From positions 1 to 64,000 of the forward strand of contig JASFYT010000046.1 of the NCBI GenBank assembly GCA_045047085.1: a stretch of 64,000 nucleotides of DNA, read 5' to 3'. Of this stretch, positions 26,140 through 33,634 are shown in pieces; the stretch's first letter is position 1; each line of letters starts with the position of its first letter. The notes beneath the pieces were generated by a model. The model did not search any database and was not told where the DNA came from. It saw only the letters and a program-made list of their open reading frames with translations. This DNA comes from GCA-2401155 sp045047085 (GTDB lineage Bacteria > Pseudomonadota > Alphaproteobacteria > Rhizobiales > Rhizobiaceae). The translations under genes were made by a program, and so were the position numbers.

Positions 26140-26877
26140 ATGAACAAACCTCAAAACCCGGTTTCCCGTGGTGCAATCGCTGCCAATATGATGCCTGAAG
26201 CGGGCTCTGCCCCAGTTATTTGGGAAATTGCCGATGGTCTCATCCCGTATGAGGATGCGGTGGTGCGGATGGAGTTTTTGGCTGGTGAAATTCGCTCAGG
26301 TAACGAGCCGGAGCACGTTTGGCTGGTGGAGCACCCTGCTTTATACACCGCCGGTACCAGCGCGCAAATTGATGACTTGGTTGAGCCGGAACGGTTTCCG
26401 GTTTTTAAAACCGGACGCGGTGGAGAATATACCTATCACGGTCCCGGCCAGCGGGTTGCCTATGTCATGCTTGATCTGAAACGACGCAAGCCTGACGTGC
26501 GGGCCTATGTGGCAGCGCTCGAAGCATGGGTCATTAATACACTGGACCAGTTTAACATTAAGGGAGAGCGGCGCGAGGACCGGGTTGGCGTTTGGGTTGC
26601 ACGACCAGAGAAGGCACCGCTTGAAGATGGTTCACCGCGCGAAGATAAAATTGCTGCAATCGGCATTCGAATTCGAAAATGGGTGAGTTTTCACGGAATT
26701 TCGATCAATGTGGAGCCGGAGCTGGATCATTTCACCGGTATTGTGCCCTGCGGCGTGACCGGACATGGGGTGACCAGTCTGGTTGATCTGGGCCATCCAC
26801 TGGGTATGAGCGATCTGGACGTGGTTATGCGTCAGGAATTTGAAAAAATCTTTGGAATGACAATACCCAACCCCTAA
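26140..26877 (+). CDS. lipB: Octanoyltransferase (lipoyl(octanoyl) transferase)
   Basis: A 245-aa enzyme that moves the octanoyl group from acyl carrier protein to lipoyl domains of 2-oxoacid dehydrogenases and the glycine cleavage system. The motifs are GRGGEYTYHGPGQRVAYVML, the catalytic Lys in DKIAAIGIRIRKW, FHGISINV and the catalytic Cys in GIVPCGVTGHG. The ATG at 26140 gives a polar N-terminal extension of about 16 residues. An internal start at Met17 or Met18 is possible. It is monocistronic and convergent with the next gene. No lipA is nearby. Confidence 0.96.
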   Translation: MNKPQNPVSRGAIAANMMPEAGSAPVIWEIADGLIPYEDAVVRMEFLAGEIRSGNEPEHVWLVEHPALYTAGTSAQIDDLVEPERFPVFKTGRGGEYTYHGPGQRVAYVMLDLKRRKPDVRAYVAALEAWVINTLDQFNIKGERREDRVGVWVARPEKAPLEDGSPREDKIAAIGIRIRKWVSFHGISINVEPELDHFTGIVPCGVTGHGVTSLVDLGHPLGMSDLDVVMRQEFEKIFGMTIPNP

Positions 26878-26907
26878 TGGGCTGAGTAAAACTTGCCGAG
26901 ATAAATT

Positions 26908-27927
26908 TTAAGAAGCCAGTTTTTTGATCATTTCATCTACCGCTGGATGAATTTTGGGGTTTTCTTCGCGGATAAAACTGATCAAAGCCTGTTCATTTTG
27001 GTGCATAGCGCCATCGCGGCCGATGCGTTCTGCCAACCAGGCGCCTTCATGTTCTTCGATCTTGCTGGCTAATTGTTGTCGCGCAGTGACATTAGCCACC
27101 CGCACGCCCCATGCTTTCTGCATACGCTTGCTATCGGTGGTGAAAGCATCTTTGAAGGTTTTTTTGGTGAACGTTTGACCAATTGAACGCAGGGCATTTG
27201 CAAGAACACCGGCGACGTCAGTCTCGGTGTCCTCAAGCCACGCATCACGGCGCAACGCTTCTTCACGGCCCACCCCCTGATATCCCGAAACGGCCATCAA
27301 ATAGTTGGCGATTGCTTTTACAAACAGATCGGACCACGCGGGATGGTTTTCCGATTCACTGGTCTGATCATTCAAATTAAACAGCACCTCAGCTTCCAAT
27401 CGGGAAATAGCAATGCCGCTTTCGCCGCCATTGGCATATAGAACCCGACGTATCAATTCCACTTCGGCCAAACCAAGCTTGCCCTTTACGAGCTGGCGGC
27501 CAAATATTTTCTCTCCGTCAGCTTCAAGCACGGCTTTTGCCACCTCTAGCAAGGCGAGGTCAGAAAGAGAACTTGGGACATAACTTGCTTTTTCGATGAT
27601 GCAAACCAGCAATTCCAATTCCAACGTGGTAACAATCCCATCATGAACAATGTGAGAAACAAGCCATTCGCAATTGGCGACACTGACTGAGCCACGTGGC
27701 TCTGCCTGCAGAACCATATAATCTACCAGCGCTTCAACGAAATATTGCGACCAGTCATCACATTTATCAGTAACTGCGGCGTTCAAGGCGATGATCGCCT
27801 CGGCTTCCTCTACACTGACAACTCCATCTGAAAATACCTCCATACGGAAATGGCGGACGTCCATATCGGTTATCCGATTGGGTTTGTCCAATAAATTTGT
27901 GATGGTTTCTTGCGCTTGAAAAGTCAT
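26908..27927 (-). CDS. Hypothetical protein, helical with an internal duplication
   Basis: A 339-aa soluble protein I cannot name. It is acidic and predominantly helical, with no signal peptide. Two stretches look alike: SDGVVSVEEAEAIIALN then WSQYFVEALVDYMV (about residues 33-75) and GIAISRLEAEVLFNLN then WSDLFVKAIANYLM (about 170-215). Each is followed by a Trp-containing segment (NCEWLVSHI; RRDAWLED). This suggests a duplicated helical module, perhaps distantly TerB- or EF-hand-like. That is a guess. The ATG has AGGGA 8 nt upstream. Its upstream gap carries four inverted repeats. Confidence 0.7.
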   Translation of the reverse strand: MTFQAQETITNLLDKPNRITDMDVRHFRMEVFSDGVVSVEEAEAIIALNAAVTDKCDDWSQYFVEALVDYMVLQAEPRGSVSVANCEWLVSHIVHDGIVTTLELELLVCIIEKASYVPSSLSDLALLEVAKAVLEADGEKIFGRQLVKGKLGLAEVELIRRVLYANGGESGIAISRLEAEVLFNLNDQTSESENHPAWSDLFVKAIANYLMAVSGYQGVGREEALRRDAWLEDTETDVAGVLANALRSIGQTFTKKTFKDAFTTDSKRMQKAWGVRVANVTARQQLASKIEEHEGAWLAERIGRDGAMHQNEQALISFIREENPKIHPAVDEMIKKLAS

Positions 27928-27946
27928 TTTTACTGTCCCTACCTAG

Positions 27947-27982
27947 GGCACTTTTTGCGATATTTGAATCGCTAAAAGTGCC
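27947..27982 (-). repeat. 15-bp inverted repeat in the leader of the 339-aa gene
   Basis: GGCACTTTTTGCGAT and ATCGCTAAAAGTGCC (one mismatch) flank the loop ATTTGA. It lies 20 nt upstream of the start codon, just before the ribosome site AGGGA. It could be an mRNA hairpin or an operator. Confidence 0.6.
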
Positions 27983-27999
27983 TATCGGTTTGTTTTAAC

Positions 28000-28043
28000 G
28001 CACAATTTTTCCGAAAACCGGTTACCACTTTTCAGATTGTGCT
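28000..28043. repeat. Interspersed palindrome, copy A
   Basis: Outer arms GCACAAT and ATTGTGC enclose CCGAAAA, a loop CCGGTTACCAC and TTTTCAG. It has the same architecture as the copies at 44695 and 38843. The core resembles an intergenic palindrome family of Rhizobiales (recalled, not checked). Confidence 0.7.
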
Positions 28044-28127
28044 CTAGATAATTCCCCATAAACTATCCTGATAAACTTGAAAAACTGCCAACTATGATGG
28101 TTAAAACTTTATATCCATTGTGGTTGA

Positions 28128-28164
28128 GATGATGCAATCCAAATTTTTGCCGGATTGCATCATC
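28128..28164. repeat. Perfect 13-bp inverted repeat
   Basis: GATGATGCAATCC and GGATTGCATCATC flank an 11-nt loop. It lies between the flavodoxin end and the 339-aa gene leader. As RNA on either strand it is a strong hairpin without a T-run. Confidence 0.65.
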
Positions 28165-28172
28165 GAAAACTC

Positions 28173-28198
28173 TAGATCATAATAACGGTAATGATCTA
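28173..28198 (-). terminator. Hairpin at the flavodoxin stop codon, possible weak terminator
   Basis: TAGATCAT and ATGATCTA form an 8-bp stem that includes the stop codon of the minus-strand flavodoxin gene. The transcript continues GAGTTTTCG, so the T-run is short. Confidence 0.4.
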
Positions 28199-28762
28199 AC
28201 TCCCGAACCGAGCAGCTGTTTCTGCAACACGCTGGCCAAGAATTTTTGCGGTTGCAAGGTCTGAAGCAGAAGGTCCTTTATCCGGGCCTTCATCAGAATT
28301 TGATTGGGCCATTGCACCAAGATATGATCCAAGCCGATTAAGATCGTCCGGGCTTCCGGTGGAGGAATTGTTGCCTGGCATGAGGTCGAGGCCTACCCAA
28401 ATCATACCATGTTGGGCAGCAAGAGTGCTAAATTGCTGCAATGTGGCCAATTTGTCGCCGGATTGGCTGGAGGAATTGGTGAAACCTGCGGCAATTTTAT
28501 TTCTCCAGCCCTGTTCGAACCAAACTTTGGAAGATTTATCCATAAATTCTTTAAACGGGGCTGAGGCAGAGCCCATATAGGTGGGAGAACCGAAAATGAT
28601 GGCGTCCGCGTCGCTTAATTCGCCCCATTTCTCATCGACTTCCTCGACGCTGATAAGCACCGTCTCCGCCCCTTCAACGCTGGCTGCGCCATCGCGCACC
28701 GCTTCTGCCTGTTTTTGAGTATGGCCAAAGCCGGAGTGGTAGACAATTGCAGTTTTTGACAT
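28196..28762 (-). CDS. Flavodoxin family protein, WrbA/NAD(P)H:quinone oxidoreductase-like
   Basis: A 188-aa FMN-binding protein of the flavodoxin/WrbA group, likely reducing quinones or acting in electrophile stress. The FMN phosphate loop is seen in IVYHSGFGHTQKQAEAV. SPTYMGSASAPFKEFMDKSS and FTNSSSQSGDK follow at the positions of the other flavin loops. The ATG at 28762 (MSKTAIVYH) is the natural start. The open frame continues about 100 codons upstream but that part is not protein-like. GAGAG lies upstream. It is divergent from an HxlR regulator, a common arrangement for quinone- or aldehyde-responsive control. Confidence 0.9.
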   Translation of the reverse strand: MSKTAIVYHSGFGHTQKQAEAVRDGAASVEGAETVLISVEEVDEKWGELSDADAIIFGSPTYMGSASAPFKEFMDKSSKVWFEQGWRNKIAAGFTNSSSQSGDKLATLQQFSTLAAQHGMIWVGLDLMPGNNSSTGSPDDLNRLGSYLGAMAQSNSDEGPDKGPSASDLATAKILGQRVAETAARFGS

Positions 28763-28844
28763 TTTTTCTCTCAATCTGATTTGTAGCGGATCCTGGTGGT
28801 TTGCGCTTGAGATAAAAATATGGTGTAGGAATATATTTGCAACT

Positions 28845-28882
28845 AGGCACTTTTTTGATATATAGATACATAAAGTATACCT
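28845..28882. promoter_or_regulatory. Imperfect palindrome between flavodoxin and hxlR, likely HxlR operator
   Basis: AGGCACTTTTTTGATA and TACATAAAGTATACCT form an interrupted inverted repeat (AGG..ACTTT / AAAGT..ACCT) in the 190-bp divergent intergenic region. HxlR-type regulators commonly bind such AT-rich palindromes near their own gene. Confidence 0.4.
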
Positions 28883-28952
28883 CACCATCCAGAAACCGCT
28901 ATTTTCGGGATGTTTAGGCTGTTTCTGCCACGAAAAATAATTGAGGTGTGTG

Positions 28953-29360
28953 ATGAATGAACAGATTTTAAATAACATGAAGCGGCACAGAGCGACCAAT
29001 CCAGCGACCGAAAACACCTGTGATTCACCCTGCCCGGTTTCATTTGCTATGTCTCTAATCGGTGGGAAATGGAAATGCATCGTCTTGTTTCATTTGGTTG
29101 ACGGGCCAAAACGGTTTGGCGTCTTGCGCCGTTCAATTCCAAGCATTACCCAACGCATGTTAACGCTGACATTGCGCGAGTTGGAAGCTGATCATCTGGT
29201 GAACCGTAAAGTATTTGAAGTTGTTCCACCCCATGTTGAATATTCTTTGACCGCTATGGCAGATGAATTGCAGCCCGTTATGGAGAGCATGGCTGCCTGG
29301 GGTGAACATTATTATAAAAACAAAGTCGAGAAAGATGACATGGCAACAGCCAGCGCGTGA
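28953..29360 (+). CDS. HxlR family transcriptional regulator
   Basis: A 135-aa winged-helix regulator. The HxlR signature is clear: CPVSFAMSLIGGKWKCIVLF with the N-terminal Cys often used as a redox or electrophile sensor, FGVLRRSIPSITQRMLTLTL as recognition helix, and RKVFEVVPPHVEYSLT as the wing. A second Cys lies just ahead (ENTCDSPC). It is divergent from the WrbA-like flavodoxin and probably controls it in response to quinones or aldehydes. The ATG at 28953 has GAGGT 7 nt upstream. An in-frame TTG four codons earlier overlaps that site. Confidence 0.92.
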   Translation: MNEQILNNMKRHRATNPATENTCDSPCPVSFAMSLIGGKWKCIVLFHLVDGPKRFGVLRRSIPSITQRMLTLTLRELEADHLVNRKVFEVVPPHVEYSLTAMADELQPVMESMAAWGEHYYKNKVEKDDMATASA

Positions 29361-29379
29361 ACCGAACGCGTAAAATCGG

Positions 29380-30174
29380 CTAATCTTTCAGTGCGATGAA
29401 GACCTCATGGGCAGATATCATATCAGTCCAGCGCTTTTTGCGCCGCGCTTCAGCGTCAAAATCTTTGCCCCAAAGGCTGATTTGCCAATCCTCATCCACA
29501 TGGGCAGCTTTCCATGCGGTTTCAGGGGTGATTTCTTCTTCCGCAAGGGCCAGAGCAAGGATCGCCGAGCCGGTGAGCGAGGTAAAGGTGTGGAGAGCCG
29601 CCAGCGCAATTGGGTGATCGTGGCGTTTTAAATGGACGCCGAAGATTGCCAGCGCTTCCTTTGGCTGAATTGTATGGAGCACTCCAAGAGCAAGCTCAAA
29701 TTTTGCACCGAGGGTATCGCTGGCCCAATCAACTATTGGGTCCCAATATTTGTTCTGGTTTTCTACCAGCCCCAATGGTGTATCGGCACGGTAGCAAAGA
29801 AGATCGCTACCTGCGAATTTTACGATATCTTCAAGGATTGCCTGCGGGTCTGACGTTATACCATCGATGGCGGTGTTGACCAGACGGGTGGCTGGCATAT
29901 CCATCGGATTGATCTCTTTTTCCTGCGCATCCCATTCAACAGCAATCATTTTTGCCAGCTTCATGGTGGGCAGTTCGACCAGGTTTTTTCCGGGTGTTTT
30001 GATATTTTTACCGTCCAATTGAACGGTAAAATAGTTATTATTATCAACTGCTTCCACAATTTTATAAAAGCGTTTTGGCAGTTGTGGTTTGACGCCCTTT
30101 TGGGCACTTTTTAGCGGATTCAGGATGCTTTCGTCTTCGCTGCCTTTTTCGACATTTTCCAAAAACTCACGCAT
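29380..30174 (-). CDS. ATP12 family F1-ATPase assembly chaperone
   Basis: A 264-aa ATP12-like protein. In mitochondria ATP12 binds the F1 alpha subunit before assembly. The alphaproteobacterial homologues are presumed to do the same. Family signs are RFYKIVEAV, GKNIKTPGKNLVELPT, EWDAQEKEINPMDMPATRL, SDLLCYRAD and YWDPIVDWA. The start is ATG 30174, with GGGA about 9 nt upstream. The ATG two codons earlier is possible. Both overlap the end of the HAD gene, so it is the last gene of the rluC-HAD-ATP12 run. The family is largely limited to alphaproteobacteria and mitochondria, supporting the taxonomic call. Confidence 0.92.
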   Translation of the reverse strand: MREFLENVEKGSEDESILNPLKSAQKGVKPQLPKRFYKIVEAVDNNNYFTVQLDGKNIKTPGKNLVELPTMKLAKMIAVEWDAQEKEINPMDMPATRLVNTAIDGITSDPQAILEDIVKFAGSDLLCYRADTPLGLVENQNKYWDPIVDWASDTLGAKFELALGVLHTIQPKEALAIFGVHLKRHDHPIALAALHTFTSLTGSAILALALAEEEITPETAWKAAHVDEDWQISLWGKDFDAEARRKKRWTDMISAHEVFIALKD

Positions 30175-30841
30175 GAACATTATTCCCGTTTAAGTCTAAT
30201 ATCCCATGCACCTCATGGGCTTCATCAATTATTTTGTCAGCGCCGGCGCGGTGCAAAACATCCACATCGTGATAGCCCCATGATACGCCGATTGCGGTGG
30301 CACCGGCAGATTTGGCCATTTCAATATCGAAACTTGTGTCTCCAATGACATAGGTTCGCTCAGGTGCGATACCTACCTCGTCACAGCATTCTAGCACCAT
30401 GGCCGGGTGCGGTTTTGAGGGACAGTCATCGGCGCAACGGCTGGTTATGAAGTGGGGATGGAACCCATGATCGTCAAGCAGGTGATTGATGCCCCTACGC
30501 GATTTTCCTGTGACCATGCCGATCAGGATATTGTCCAGTTTTGCCAATGTCTCGATTAGCTCACCGATGCCGGGAAAAAGCGTCGATTCGTATTTGGGTT
30601 GATGCATAATATCGTTGAAGTTGCTTTTGTATTTTTCTGTCATTTCCGCCGTTTGAGCATCTGTTTCACGCCCCAGCATCGTTGCAATTGCAATATTTAA
30701 CGACAAGCCTACGATAGATTTTGTTGCCTCCAGCTTCGGCACATCATAACCAAAATCGACAAAAGTCTGAACCATGCTGTCATGAATGACAGCTTGACTG
30801 TCGACAAGGGTTCCATCTGCATCAAACAGGATCAGTTTCAA
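30167..30841 (-). CDS. HAD family hydrolase, phosphoglycolate phosphatase-like
   Basis: A 224-aa HAD-superfamily phosphatase of the Gph/PGP type. Motif I is FDADGTLVDS with both catalytic Asp. Motif II is MVTGKS. Motif III Lys lies in KPHPAMVLE. Motif IV is VIGDTSFDIEMAKSAG. A four-helix cap sits between motifs I and II. It would dephosphorylate a small phosphometabolite; the natural substrate is not set by sequence. The start is a TTG overlapping the rluC stop by 4 nt (TTGA), with GAGGA 9 nt upstream. No ATG is available near the first motif. Confidence 0.9.
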   Translation of the reverse strand: MKLILFDADGTLVDSQAVIHDSMVQTFVDFGYDVPKLEATKSIVGLSLNIAIATMLGRETDAQTAEMTEKYKSNFNDIMHQPKYESTLFPGIGELIETLAKLDNILIGMVTGKSRRGINHLLDDHGFHPHFITSRCADDCPSKPHPAMVLECCDEVGIAPERTYVIGDTSFDIEMAKSAGATAIGVSWGYHDVDVLHRAGADKIIDEAHEVHGILDLNGNNVHA

Positions 30842-31860
30842 CGGAAGTTTTCCTCGATTGGCTCTCCGTCCGCTTCGTCCAATGCCAGCAAATTGAAGGT
30901 TTGCAAAATGTGTTGCGGTAATGGTGCGCTGACATCGATCTTGCCACTATCGGGGTGAGGAATTCGGATGTTGCGGGCATGGAGATGCAGCCGCTTCTGG
31001 ATACCACCGGGTAGCTCCCAATTTTCTACGTCGAAATATTTGGGGTCGCCAATGATTGGATGGCCCATATGGGCAGCATGGACGCGCAATTGGTGGGTCC
31101 TGCCAGTTACCGGCTGGAACTCGATCCAGCTTAGGGAACCAGCAGTTTCAATCACCCGGTAATTGGTAACAGCGTGATCAGCGCCGCGCTCGCCATGTTC
31201 GCCGACACGCATTTTATCGCCTTCTTCGAGACGCTCCTTGACCAGATAAGTAGAGATGCGGCCCTCACGCTTGCGCGGCGTGCCTTTGCAGATGGCCCAA
31301 TAGGTCTTTTCGGTAGTGCGGTTGCGAAATGCCTTGGTGAGCGATGCGGCTGCTCCTCTAGTGCGCGCTATCACCAAAACGCCAGAAGTTTCACGGTCCA
31401 GGCGGTGCACGAGCCGGGGCTTTTCGCCCTTTTTATTGCGCATGGATTCAAGCATTTTATCCACGTGACGATTTAAACCAGAACCGCCCTGCACGGCCAG
31501 ACCAGCGGGCTTATTGAACACAAATACTTTCTTGTCTTCGTATAGCAACATCGCCTTCAAAACATCTATATCGTGTTGATCGCGAATGGTGTTGGAGGTC
31601 AGCGGCTTTTTCAGCTTGGCACTGGCCTCTCCTCCATCGCCGCCATCCAGATTGGTGATCTGGGGCGGAATGCGCACGGTTTGGCCGGGGGCAACTCTGG
31701 TATCAGATTTCACCCTGCCGCCATTAATGCGGATTTGGCCTGAGCGCAGCAACTTTTGTAGCATACCAAAACCGAGGCCCGGATAATGATACTTGAACCA
31801 GCGATCAAGGCGCATACCGGTTTCATCAGCATCAATAGTTTTATTCTCCACACCGCGCAT
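30838..31860 (-). CDS. rluC: RluA-family 23S rRNA pseudouridine synthase (RluC-type)
   Basis: A 340-aa pseudouridine synthase. An N-terminal S4 RNA-binding domain (RLDRWFKYHYPGL; LLRSGQIRINGGRVK) precedes the catalytic domain with the active-site Asp in RLVHRLDRETSGVLVIA. TGRTHQLRVHAAHMGHPIIGD follows. The domain order and length match RluC, which modifies 955, 2504 and 2580 of E. coli 23S rRNA. RluD is a less likely alternative. The start is ATG 31860 (MRGVENK). The stop overlaps the HAD start. First gene of a three-gene run with HAD and ATP12. Confidence 0.9.
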   Translation of the reverse strand: MRGVENKTIDADETGMRLDRWFKYHYPGLGFGMLQKLLRSGQIRINGGRVKSDTRVAPGQTVRIPPQITNLDGGDGGEASAKLKKPLTSNTIRDQHDIDVLKAMLLYEDKKVFVFNKPAGLAVQGGSGLNRHVDKMLESMRNKKGEKPRLVHRLDRETSGVLVIARTRGAAASLTKAFRNRTTEKTYWAICKGTPRKREGRISTYLVKERLEEGDKMRVGEHGERGADHAVTNYRVIETAGSLSWIEFQPVTGRTHQLRVHAAHMGHPIIGDPKYFDVENWELPGGIQKRLHLHARNIRIPHPDSGKIDVSAPLPQHILQTFNLLALDEADGEPIEENFR

Positions 31861-31929
31861 GGTTTTAGCTTTCAAAGTTTTGGCAAATGATTATGGGATT
31901 ACCCGATGCCTACAGCATCTTAGCCCTTA

Positions 31930-32310
31930 TCACAACACTGATCTTGCAACCATCAAGCCGATAAACACCGCAGAAATTGATAGAAATACGCTGCCAAGAA
32001 CGTATGAAAGCGCCATCAGGTTTGCACCGCGCTCGATCAGATTGGCCGCATCAAGGGAAAATGCTGAAAACGTGGTGAATCCACCAAGCACGCCAGTTGC
32101 AAAAAACAACCGAATTTCCTGACTGCTACCTCCAGTGCGTTTTACCAGCCAGCCGATGAAAAGCCCCATGATGAGCGAACCAACCACGTTTACAAAAAAC
32201 GTTCCCCACGGAAAATTTGGCCCCATAATGCGCAGCGCCGCCGTGGCTGACAGATGGCGCAAGCCTGCGCCAATACCGCCACCGAGGGCAACTAACAGGA
32301 GATGGCTCAT
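31930..32310 (-). CDS. crcB: Fluoride channel CrcB/Fluc
   Basis: A 126-aa membrane protein with four hydrophobic helices, the dual-topology fluoride exporter. Key motifs are GGGIGAGLRH, WGTFFVNVVGSLIMG with the conserved Asn, and GVLGGFTTFSAFS with the central TTFS region that holds the sodium and fluoride path. The ATG has AAGGA 9 nt upstream and overlaps the rarA stop by 4 nt. Only one copy is seen, which fits a homodimer. I find no fluoride riboswitch upstream; the gene is inside an operon. Confidence 0.95.
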   Translation of the reverse strand: MSHLLLVALGGGIGAGLRHLSATAALRIMGPNFPWGTFFVNVVGSLIMGLFIGWLVKRTGGSSQEIRLFFATGVLGGFTTFSAFSLDAANLIERGANLMALSYVLGSVFLSISAVFIGLMVARSVL

Positions 32311-33623
32311 TTGTTGCGTTCCTTCCGCAAATTCGACCAGTAATCCAGTCGTTTTCTTATGTCCCGCTCAAAGCCACGTTCCGGAGGATCGTAGAACTCT
32401 TTTCGGCCCATGGATTCGGGGAAATAATCCTGCCCGGAAAAGGCATCAGGCTGGTCGTGGTCATATTGATACCCAACCCCGTAGCCTTCTGCACCCATAA
32501 GCTTGGTGGGTGCGTTCAAAATATGCTTTGGTGGCATGAGCGAACCAAATTCCTTGGCCGCAGCCATGGCCTTTTTGTAAGCTTTGTAAACCGCGTTCGA
32601 TTTTGGGGCTGTTGCCAGATAGACGCAAGCCTGAGCCAATGCCAGTTCCCCTTCCGGGGACCCCAGAAAATCATAGGTATCTTTAGCTGCATTGCAGACC
32701 ACCAAGGCCTGCGGGTCAGCATTGCCAATATCTTCGCTGGCCATCCGCACCAACCTGCGACCAATGAACCGTCGGTCTTCGCCTGCATCCATCATACGGC
32801 AAAGATAATAGAGGGCAGCATCAGGGTCCGAGCCACGCACAGCCTTATGCAGAGCGCTGATGATGTTATAATGTCCGTCCTGCCCTTTGTCGTAAACTGG
32901 AGCGCGGCGCTGGAGAACTTCCTGTAATTCCTTTGCGTTGAAAACCTCGTCGCCTCGGGATGTGCGCCACACTTCTTCGGAGAGGGAAAGGATGGCGCGG
33001 CCATCGCCATCTGCCATGCGGATGAGGGAAGCGCGAGCCTCATCATCCAAAGGCAGTTTATTATCCACCAGTTCTTCTGCACGGCCTAGCAGGGATTTGA
33101 GGCTGATCTCATCATGGGGTTTGAACGTAAGCACATTGGCTCGCGATAAAAGAGCAGCATTGAGTTCAAAAGAGGGATTTTCGGTGGTAGCGCCGATCAG
33201 GATGATGGTGCCATCCTCCATAACGGGTAAAAAACTATCTAATTGGGCCCGGTTGAAGCGATGTATTTCATCGACAAAAAGCAATGTGGCTTTACCATTG
33301 GAGCGGCGATGGCGGGCGGATTCGAATACTTTTTTAAGATCAGCCACACCGGAAAATATTGCAGAGATTTGCTCGAATGCCAGATCGGTTTTGCCTGCAA
33401 TCAACCGCGCGACCGTTGTTTTTCCTGTGCCTGGCGGTCCCCAAAAAATCAGGCTACCGATATTGCCAGACGCAATCATGCGGGTGAGCGCACCCTCTTC
33501 GCCTACCAGATGATCTTGCCCCACCACCTCCTCCAGCGATTTTGGGCGTAACCGATCGGCAAGCGGGCGATGCTGCATTGCTGCATCATTTTCTTTTTGT
33601 TCCGCTGCGAATAGATCAGACAA
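32307..33623 (-). CDS. rarA: Replication-associated recombination protein A (RarA/MgsA)
   Basis: A 438-aa AAA+ ATPase related to clamp loaders, active at stalled replication forks. Walker A is WGPPGTGKTT, Walker B LLFVDEIHRFN, sensor 1 LIGATTENPSF. SALHKAVRGSDPDAALYYL and RRLVRMASEDIGNADP mark the C-terminal tetramerisation region. Length is typical. No ATG precedes SDLFAAEQ. The start is a TTG at 33623 with AGGA 9 nt upstream, 11 nt after the degQ-type gene. It is the middle gene of degQ-rarA-crcB. Confidence 0.95.
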   Translation of the reverse strand: MSDLFAAEQKENDAAMQHRPLADRLRPKSLEEVVGQDHLVGEEGALTRMIASGNIGSLIFWGPPGTGKTTVARLIAGKTDLAFEQISAIFSGVADLKKVFESARHRRSNGKATLLFVDEIHRFNRAQLDSFLPVMEDGTIILIGATTENPSFELNAALLSRANVLTFKPHDEISLKSLLGRAEELVDNKLPLDDEARASLIRMADGDGRAILSLSEEVWRTSRGDEVFNAKELQEVLQRRAPVYDKGQDGHYNIISALHKAVRGSDPDAALYYLCRMMDAGEDRRFIGRRLVRMASEDIGNADPQALVVCNAAKDTYDFLGSPEGELALAQACVYLATAPKSNAVYKAYKKAMAAAKEFGSLMPPKHILNAPTKLMGAEGYGVGYQYDHDQPDAFSGQDYFPESMGRKEFYDPPERGFERDIRKRLDYWSNLRKERNK

Positions 33624-33634
33624 TTCGAACCGTC

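Noticed and set aside
28196..29080. 294-aa form of the flavodoxin-like protein
   Set aside because: The extra N-terminal 106 codons cross the regulatory gap and read as non-coding. The ATG at 28762 starts exactly at the flavodoxin fold.
31860..31929. Fluoride riboswitch controlling crcB
   Set aside because: crcB is preceded by rarA with a 4-nt overlap, leaving no room upstream, and I see no such structure in the gap after it.
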